This document shows positions 58,370 to 64,000 of a stretch of DNA of 64,000 nt, piece after piece. The notes below the pieces were generated by a model. The model saw only the letters and a program-made list of their open reading frames with translations, was not told the DNA's origin and searched no databases. A program made the translations under genes and the position numbers. Position 1 is the first letter of the stretch, and the number at the start of each line of letters is the position of its first letter. This stretch comes from Curtobacterium sp. MR_MD2014. GTDB lineage: Bacteria; Actinomycetota; Actinomycetes; Actinomycetales; Microbacteriaceae. The stretch spans positions 186,001 to 250,000 of the forward strand of contig NZ_CP009755.1 in assembly GCF_000772085.1 (NCBI RefSeq), given 5' to 3'.

Positions 58370-58947
58370 CGGGTCACCTCCGGCAGCGGCTCGGCGAGTT
58401 CGGAGACGTCCTGCTTCGACCCGATGGCGCGGATGACGAGCTCCTCGATGCGTGCGACGGTCCGCCGCTCCTGGTCGACCTGCTCACGGCGCTCGGTGTC
58501 GAGCACGTGGATGAGCAGGCGACGGCGGGGAAGGTCGACGTCGGCGACGTACGACCCGGGCACGAGGGAGATCGCCAGGGTGGCGAGCGTGAAGGTCATC
58601 TCCGACGTGGTGTGCAGCTGCACGAGCACGATCGAGCTCTGCCGGACGCCGCGCGGTCGGACGGCCGCCCAGGCCACCCGGAACGAGGCGACGACGACGT
58701 GCCCGGCCCACACCACCAGGAACCACAGTGCGCGCGGCAGCGAGAACCGCTTCGACAGGGGGACGGGCGGCAGCGGGAGCAGCTGCGTGACGAGGAGCGC
58801 GACGACCACGCCGCACAGCAGCGTCAGGACGCTCCAGGATCCCCACAGCAGCGCCCAGAGCACGGTCAGTCCGGCGACGAGCGGCACGTCGTAGCGCCAG
58901 GCGAGGGCGATCCGTCGGGCGTTCGAGATGCGGCGGGTGTCACTCAT
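58366..58947 (-). CDS. mrpE: Mrp Na+/H+ antiporter subunit E
   Basis: 193 residues with two or three N-terminal helices and a cytoplasmic domain: PRALWFLVVWAGHVVVASFR (about 71-90), SSIVLVQLHTTSEMTFTLAT and ISLVPGSYVADVD, the MrpE signature (TLTPGT-like). The ATG overlaps the mrpD stop by 8 nt. The C-terminal tail is long and charged. Confidence 0.9.
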   Translation of the reverse strand: MSDTRRISNARRIALAWRYDVPLVAGLTVLWALLWGSWSVLTLLCGVVVALLVTQLLPLPPVPLSKRFSLPRALWFLVVWAGHVVVASFRVAWAAVRPRGVRQSSIVLVQLHTTSEMTFTLATLAISLVPGSYVADVDLPRRRLLIHVLDTERREQVDQERRTVARIEELVIRAIGSKQDVSELAEPLPEVTR

Positions 58948-60643
58948 CAGCGCCTCCGTCCGTGCTGCCCAGGACGGCCTGCACGTAGCGGTCCGGCGAC
59001 TCGAGTGACTCCGCTGCGCGGGTCGCGTAACCGTAGAGCGGACCGGCGACGACGGTGAGCGCGACCGACCCGAGGACCGCCACCGTCGTGACGGCGACGA
59101 GCATCCGGGGCAGCGGCGTGTGCACCGACGGCTCGACCGCGGGGGTCTGGCCGGTGGCCGGACCGGAGGCACTGCTCGCGTGCGCCGCGTCGGTGACGGT
59201 GGTCGAGCCTCCCGGGTGGTACGCCTCGCCCGTCTCCTCAGAGACGGTCAGCGGCGCCGGTTCCGGCGACCGCAGGTGCGCGTGCGGCTCGGCCGTGCTG
59301 GCGTGCGGTGCCGCCGCCTCGGCGGCCGGCTTGGGCCGCCAGAAGGCGGCGTCCCAGACGCGCATCAGCGCGTACAGGGTGAGGAGGCTCGTCACCACGC
59401 CGGCGCCGACCGTCACCCAGGCCATCGGGGAGCCGTCCTCGGCCGCGGCGCGGAACAGGCCGAGCTTGCCGATGAACCCGGAGAACGGCGGGATGCCCCC
59501 GAGGTTGAACGCCGGGACCAGGTAGAGCGCGGCGAGGAGCGGTGCGGCCTTGAGCAGCCCGCCGAGCGACCGGGTCGAGGTCGTGCCGCCCACGCGTTCC
59601 ATCACCCCCGACACCAGGAACAGCGTGGTCTGCACGACGATGTGGTGCACCGTGTAGAACACGGCCGCGGCGGTGCCGACGACGGAACCGAGCCCGACGC
59701 CCATCACCATGAAGCCGATGTGGCTGATGAGCGTGAAGGACAGCAGTCGTTTCACGTCGGTCTGCGACACGGCCCCCAGCACGCCGACGATCATCGTGAG
59801 CACCGCGACCACGAGCAGCACCGTGTTGAGCTGTGGTCTCGGGAAGATGATCGTCTCGAGCCGGATGATCGCGTAGATGCCGACCTTCGTGAGGAGTCCG
59901 GCGAACACCGCGGTGACCGGGGCCGGTGCGGTCGGGTACGAGTCCGGCAGCCAGAAGGCGAGCGGGAACACCGCGGCCTTGATGCCGAAGGCGATGAGCA
60001 GCATCGTGTGGAGCAGGAGCTGCACGTGCTCGGGGAGCCCGGCGACGCGCTCCGAGATCTGCGCGATGTTCACGGTGCCGGTCGCGCCGTAGACCAGGCC
60101 GATGGACGCGAGGAACAGCGCCGAGGCGATGAGGCTCGTGATGATGTACGTCGTGCCGGCGCGGACGCGCTGCTCGCTGCCGCCCAGGGTGATGAGCACG
60201 TAGCTCGCCACCAGGAGCATCTCGAACGCGACGTAGAGGTTGAACAGGTCGCCCGCCAGGAACGCGTCGAGCACTCCGGCGGCCAGCACCAGGTAGGTCG
60301 GGTAGTAGATCGTGACGGGGGCGTCCTCGTCGTCGGCCGCGAGTCCCTGGCCGATCGAGAAGAGCAGCACGAGCAGGAGCACGCTCGCGCTCACGGTGAG
60401 GAGCAGGGCGCTCAGCCGGTCGACGACGAGCGAGATGCCGTACGGTGCCTGCCACCCGCCGACCTGCACGACGATGGTGCCGTGCTGGTCGACGAGCACC
60501 ATGAGCGTGGCGGCAACGACCACGGCCACCGCGAGCACCGCGACCGTGATGGCCCGCTGGAGCTTCTGGTGCCGCAGGAGGCCGAGCGCGATGGCGGCGC
60601 CGAGCAGCGGGACGAGGACGAGCAGGGGGACGAGCCAGGTCAT
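58940..60643 (-). CDS. mrpD: Mrp Na+/H+ antiporter subunit D
   Basis: 567 residues with about 14 helices, homologous to the proton-pumping NuoM/N subunits. The conserved Glu is in LYVAFEMLLVASYVL (about 137-151), the Lys-containing helix is AFGIKAAVFPLAFWLPDSYP, and SQTDVKRLLSFTLISHIGFM and FSGFIGKLGLF follow. Usual MrpD length is about 490-510; the excess is a hydrophilic Ala/His/Pro insert (from HASTAEPHAHLRSPEP to SASGPATGQTP, about residues 440-500) before the last helix. The ATG overlaps the mrpC stop. Confidence 0.9.
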   Translation of the reverse strand: MTWLVPLLVLVPLLGAAIALGLLRHQKLQRAITVAVLAVAVVVAATLMVLVDQHGTIVVQVGGWQAPYGISLVVDRLSALLLTVSASVLLLVLLFSIGQGLAADDEDAPVTIYYPTYLVLAAGVLDAFLAGDLFNLYVAFEMLLVASYVLITLGGSEQRVRAGTTYIITSLIASALFLASIGLVYGATGTVNIAQISERVAGLPEHVQLLLHTMLLIAFGIKAAVFPLAFWLPDSYPTAPAPVTAVFAGLLTKVGIYAIIRLETIIFPRPQLNTVLLVVAVLTMIVGVLGAVSQTDVKRLLSFTLISHIGFMVMGVGLGSVVGTAAAVFYTVHHIVVQTTLFLVSGVMERVGGTTSTRSLGGLLKAAPLLAALYLVPAFNLGGIPPFSGFIGKLGLFRAAAEDGSPMAWVTVGAGVVTSLLTLYALMRVWDAAFWRPKPAAEAAAPHASTAEPHAHLRSPEPAPLTVSEETGEAYHPGGSTTVTDAAHASSASGPATGQTPAVEPSVHTPLPRMLVAVTTVAVLGSVALTVVAGPLYGYATRAAESLESPDRYVQAVLGSTDGGADE

Positions 60644-61080
60644 CGCGAGGCCTCCTCGTTCTGGACCGCTTCGGGGTCGGTGTCGATCTCGGGGTCGTCG
60701 TCCGCGGGGTCGTCGTCCGCGGGATCGTCGTCGCGGTCCTTGCCGATCGCGACGTCGGCCTCGTCGACCTCGACCTCGTCGGCGCGGGACAGCTTCCACG
60801 AGCGGTGGATGAGGGCGAGCAGGAACGCGCTCACCGCGAAGGTGATGACGATCGCGGTCAGGGCGAACGCCTGGGGGAGCGGGTCGGTGATGCCCTCGGA
60901 CGAGCCGCCGATCGGGGGCTTGCCCGCCGCGCCGGACATGATGAGCAACAGCAGGTTCAGGGAGTTGCCGAGCAGCAGGAACCCGAGCAGCATCCGGGTC
61001 AGCGACCGCTCCAGCAGCAGGTACACGCCGCACGAGAACAGCACCGCCATCGCGATGACGAGGACCAGGGTGATGGTCAT
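60640..61080 (-). CDS. mrpC: Mrp Na+/H+ antiporter subunit C
   Basis: 146 residues. Three helices of the NuoK type (ITLVLVIAMAVLFSCGVYLL, about 3-22; LLGFLLLGNSLNLLLLIMSG, about 32-51) and ALTAIVITFAVSAFLLALIH. The usual protein has about 113 residues; here a C-terminal acidic tail with DDDPADDDPADDDPEIDTDP extends it by about 35. The ATG overlaps the mrpA stop. Confidence 0.9.
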   Translation of the reverse strand: MTITLVLVIAMAVLFSCGVYLLLERSLTRMLLGFLLLGNSLNLLLLIMSGAAGKPPIGGSSEGITDPLPQAFALTAIVITFAVSAFLLALIHRSWKLSRADEVEVDEADVAIGKDRDDDPADDDPADDDPEIDTDPEAVQNEEASR

Positions 61081-64000
61081 ACGGCACTCCCCTCCGGGGT
61101 CGCTGCGGCGGCGTTGTCGTCGACGTCGCCCTCCGTGGTGTCGGTGATGCGCGCCCGGGAGTCCTCGAGCCGTTGCCGGTCGACCTCGGCACCGAGGCTC
61201 CGGAGCACGTCGAGGACGAGCCCGACGACCACCAGGTAGACCCCGATGTCGAAGAACGTCGCGGTGACGAACTCGACGTGCCCGAGCACGGGGACGGTCG
61301 CCTCGAAGAACGCGGAGTACAGGGCCTCCTTCCCGAAGAACAGCGGGACGATCGCGGTCGTGGCCGCGGTGGCGACGCCGAGGCCGAGCAGGCGACCGGC
61401 GCGGACGGGCGCGGCGGCGCCGAGCTCCGCGGGACCGCCCGCCAGGTACCGACCGGCCAGCGCGATGCCGGCGACGAGTCCGCCGGCGAAGCCGCCGCCG
61501 GCCGTGTTGTGCCCGGCGAAGAGCAGGTAGAGCGAGAGCACGACGAGGCCGTGGAAGAGCAGGCGGACGACCACGTCGAGCAGGGCCGAGCGACCGGTCG
61601 GGATCGCCGCGCTCGTCGGCAGCCAGGCGCGGGGCTCGCCGTCCGGGCGGTGCTTGTCGCTCGTCACGGTCGCCGGCAGGTCGCGCAGCCGCGGCAGGGT
61701 GTCCTCGCGCGAATCGAGGAAGATCAGGCTCGCGACACCCGTGGCCGCGGCGACGACGACGGTCAGCTCACCGAGCGTGTCCCAGCCGCGCAGGTCGACG
61801 AGGGCGACGTTCACGACGTTCAGGCCGTGACCGAAGGACTTCGTGAGCGCCGGGATGTCCGGCCAGATCGGGGTGCTGTTCCGTGCCGAGGCCGCGACGA
61901 CCACGACGACGGCCAGGGTGGCTCCCGCGAGGCCGGCGAACAGGGCCCGCACGATCCGGAAGCGCGACGGGTTGGCCGTGGCGATCCGCGGGGGGAGCCG
62001 GCGGAGCACCAGCACGAACGCGATCAGCGTGACGGTCTCGACCACGAGCTGGGTGAGCGCGAGGTCGACCGCACCGTGCAGGACGAAGAGCACGGACATC
62101 CCGTAGCCGGTGACGCCGACGAGCACGGCGGCGGCGAACCGGGTCTTCGCGGTCAGCACCGCGATCGCGGCGACGGCCATCACGGCGACGACCGGCACCT
62201 GGCCCCACGAGTCGGCGAAGCGCACGCGGAACGCCCACGGGCCGCCGAGCACCAGGTTCGCCAGGGCGCCGGCGACGAACACCGACAGGATCACGGTCAG
62301 GTAGTAGGGGAGCGACCCGCGCTGGACGCCGGCCGTGAGCCCGGTCGCCAGGCGGTCGAGCCCACGCATGGTCTTCCGGTAGGTGTCGGCCGCGCTCGGT
62401 GACCCGGAGAGTCGGTGCTGCAGGGCCTCGACCCGGCGTCGTGCCAGGAACAGGAGGACGCCACCGACGAGCGTGATCGCGGAGAGGCCGAGCGCGGGCT
62501 CCAGGCCGTGCCAGAGCGCCAGGTGCGGGACCTCGCCCTCGGGCAGCGCCGCGGCGGTGGCAGCGGGTTCGAGGCCGTGCGCGACGACGGGCGTGAGCAG
62601 GCCGAACGCGAGTCCGGCGACGGCGAGGACGGACGGCACGACACCGAGTCCGTGCAGGCCGTGCGGCTCGGTGTCGGCCACGCCGGACTTCCGGGCGAAC
62701 GTGCCCCAGAGGAAGCGGAGCGAGTACGCGACGGTGAGGAGCGAGCCGAGGGTCACCCCGACGAGTGCGATCCACGCCCAGGCCGCCTGCGGTCCGTGGA
62801 GCTCCTCGACGAAGCCGGTCAGGACGGCCTCCTTCGCGACGAAGCCGATCGTCGGCGGGATGCCCGCCATCGACGCGAGCGCGAGGACGCTGACCACGAC
62901 GAGCCACGGCAGCTTCCGCCCGAGACCGCTGAGCTTCCGGAGGTCGCGGGTGCCGGTCGCGTGGTCGACGGCTCCGACGACCAGGAACAGCGTCGACTTG
63001 AACGTGGCGTGCGCGACGAGCAGGGCGACCCCGCCCAGGGCGACGGCCGGAGCGCCCCACCCGGCGGCGAGCACGAGGAAGCCGAGCTGCGCGACCGTCC
63101 CGTAGGCGAGCAGCAGCTTGACGTCGGTCTGACGCAGCGCGCGGTAGCCGCCGATGAGCATGCCGAGCACACCGAGCACGGTGATCGTCTCGCGCCAGCC
63201 GGTCAGCAGCGCGAACGCCGGGGCCAGGCGGGCGACCAGGTAGATGCCGGCCTTCACCATCGCCGCGGCGTGCAGGTACGCGCTGACCGGGGTCGGCGCC
63301 GCCATCGCTGCCGGGAGCCAGAAGTGGAAGGGGACGATCGCCGACTTCGTCAGGGCGCCCAGGAGCACGAGGACCACCGCGACCGGCACGAGCGGCCCCG
63401 GACGCTCGACGAGCTCCGGTGCCTGCGCGATGATGCCCGACAGGCTCGTGGTCCCCGCGGTCACGGACAGGGCGACGAGTCCGGCGAGCATCGCCAGCCC
63501 GCCGGCGGTCGTGACGACGAGGGCCTGCATGGCGGCGGCCCGGCTCGCGCGCTTGTCGGCGTCCTGCCCGATGAGCAGGTACGAGAAGACCGTCGTGGCC
63601 TCCCAGAGCACGAAGAGCACGATCACGTCGTCGGCGACGACGAGGCCGTACATCGACCCGGCGAAGGCGGTCAGGACGGACGCGAACCGGCCCAGTCCGG
63701 GCTCGTCCCGCTCGAAGTACGACGCGCAGTAGACGAGCACGAGCGCACCGACGACGGAGACCACCAGGGCGAGGACCCACGACAGGGCGTCCATCCGCAA
63801 CGACAGCGCCAGGTCGAGCTCCGGGATCCACTGCCACCGGCTCGTGACCCCGCCGTGGAGTGCGGCGTCGCTCTGGGCGATCGTCAGCACCGCGGCGGCG
63901 GCGGGGGCGAGGGCGGCGACGTAGAACACGCGGCGCCCCATCAGCGGGGTCAGGGCGGGGACGATCAGGGCGACGATCGCGAACGCGACGAGGACGGAGA
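61077..64000 (-). CDS. mrpA: Mrp Na+/H+ antiporter subunit A fused to MnhB-type domain (N-terminus beyond window)
   Basis: The frame is open through the window edge: codons before the internal ATG at 63941 read SVLVAFAIVALIVPALTPL, a normal MrpA first helix, so the true start lies outside. At least 973 residues are visible. Proton-channel features are VLWEATTVFSYLLIGQDADK (with the conserved Glu), YLHAAAMVKAGIYLVARLAP, and LRQTDVKLLLAYGTVAQLGF. The C-terminal part contains the MnhB-like GHNTAGGGFAGGLVAGIALA. No separate mrpB gene exists in the operon, so A and B are fused, as usual in actinobacteria. The complex exchanges Na+ for H+ and supports alkali and salt tolerance. Confidence 0.9.
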   Translation of the reverse strand, partial: SVLVAFAIVALIVPALTPLMGRRVFYVAALAPAAAAVLTIAQSDAALHGGVTSRWQWIPELDLALSLRMDALSWVLALVVSVVGALVLVYCASYFERDEPGLGRFASVLTAFAGSMYGLVVADDVIVLFVLWEATTVFSYLLIGQDADKRASRAAAMQALVVTTAGGLAMLAGLVALSVTAGTTSLSGIIAQAPELVERPGPLVPVAVVLVLLGALTKSAIVPFHFWLPAAMAAPTPVSAYLHAAAMVKAGIYLVARLAPAFALLTGWRETITVLGVLGMLIGGYRALRQTDVKLLLAYGTVAQLGFLVLAAGWGAPAVALGGVALLVAHATFKSTLFLVVGAVDHATGTRDLRKLSGLGRKLPWLVVVSVLALASMAGIPPTIGFVAKEAVLTGFVEELHGPQAAWAWIALVGVTLGSLLTVAYSLRFLWGTFARKSGVADTEPHGLHGLGVVPSVLAVAGLAFGLLTPVVAHGLEPAATAAALPEGEVPHLALWHGLEPALGLSAITLVGGVLLFLARRRVEALQHRLSGSPSAADTYRKTMRGLDRLATGLTAGVQRGSLPYYLTVILSVFVAGALANLVLGGPWAFRVRFADSWGQVPVVAVMAVAAIAVLTAKTRFAAAVLVGVTGYGMSVLFVLHGAVDLALTQLVVETVTLIAFVLVLRRLPPRIATANPSRFRIVRALFAGLAGATLAVVVVVAASARNSTPIWPDIPALTKSFGHGLNVVNVALVDLRGWDTLGELTVVVAAATGVASLIFLDSREDTLPRLRDLPATVTSDKHRPDGEPRAWLPTSAAIPTGRSALLDVVVRLLFHGLVVLSLYLLFAGHNTAGGGFAGGLVAGIALAGRYLAGGPAELGAAAPVRAGRLLGLGVATAATTAIVPLFFGKEALYSAFFEATVPVLGHVEFVTATFFDIGVYLVVVGLVLDVLRSLGAEVDRQRLEDSRARITDTTEGDVDDNAAAATPEGSAV

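Overview
The window is very GC-rich with dense, mostly intact genes, Actinobacteria-type leaderless or GGAGG-led starts, an actinobacterial LexA box and a full Mrp antiporter operon. Protein content points to Microbacteriaceae, most likely a Curtobacterium-like plant or soil bacterium; this is inference from gene content, since no marker gene such as 16S rRNA is present.

Layout. (1) 1-4146: the right end of what looks like an integrated element. It carries a truncated secreted protein, a DUF305 lipoprotein, a DUF6153-like His/Cys membrane protein, a DUF4396 membrane protein behind a CsoR-like copper operator, and a YraQ-type permease. It ends at a 3' tRNA fragment followed by a terminator (4086-4146). 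(2) 4150-7450: a decay zone of frameshifted remnants and small membrane proteins. (3) 7546-9093: a MarR regulator and a divergent quinone-oxidoreductase-like gene with two matching palindromic operators. (4) 9115-28010: a 19-kb amino-sugar/galactoside cluster. It holds GH36 and GH4 glycosidases, an acetylhexosamine-type kinase, AgaS, a GatZ/KbaZ protein, two carbohydrate ABC transporters, a Gfo/Idh/MocA oxidoreductase, two DeoR regulators, a ROK protein and NagA. Together these predict import and cleavage of an alpha-galactoside or alpha-GalNAc glycan, with phosphorylation, deacetylation and AgaS deamination to tagatose-6-phosphate. All three control regions share a CGATCA half-site. (5) 28107-30686: a membrane protein, a BLUF photoreceptor and a PfkB sugar kinase. 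(6) 31018-35290: a tightly coupled GntR / ADP-ribosylglycohydrolase / NCS1 permease / PfkB operon with a nested-dyad operator. (7) 35408-41683: glgX, msrA, a reductase-regulator pair, a LexA-controlled small protein, TetR and GNAT genes. (8) 41763-46639: a zinc ABC system (AztABC-like) with two AztD-like chaperones. (9) 46660-57673: CutC, an M81 peptidase, a secreted trypsin-like protease, short-chain dehydrogenases, VOC, Dabb and PAP2 proteins, two MFS pumps and a MarR. (10) 57675-64000: the Mrp Na+/H+ antiporter operon, cut at the right edge.

A recurrent palindromic element (core GGGAGGCGCGG...CCGCGCCTCCC, 40-54 bp) sits at gene ends at least nine times and behaves like a dispersed terminator-type repeat family.
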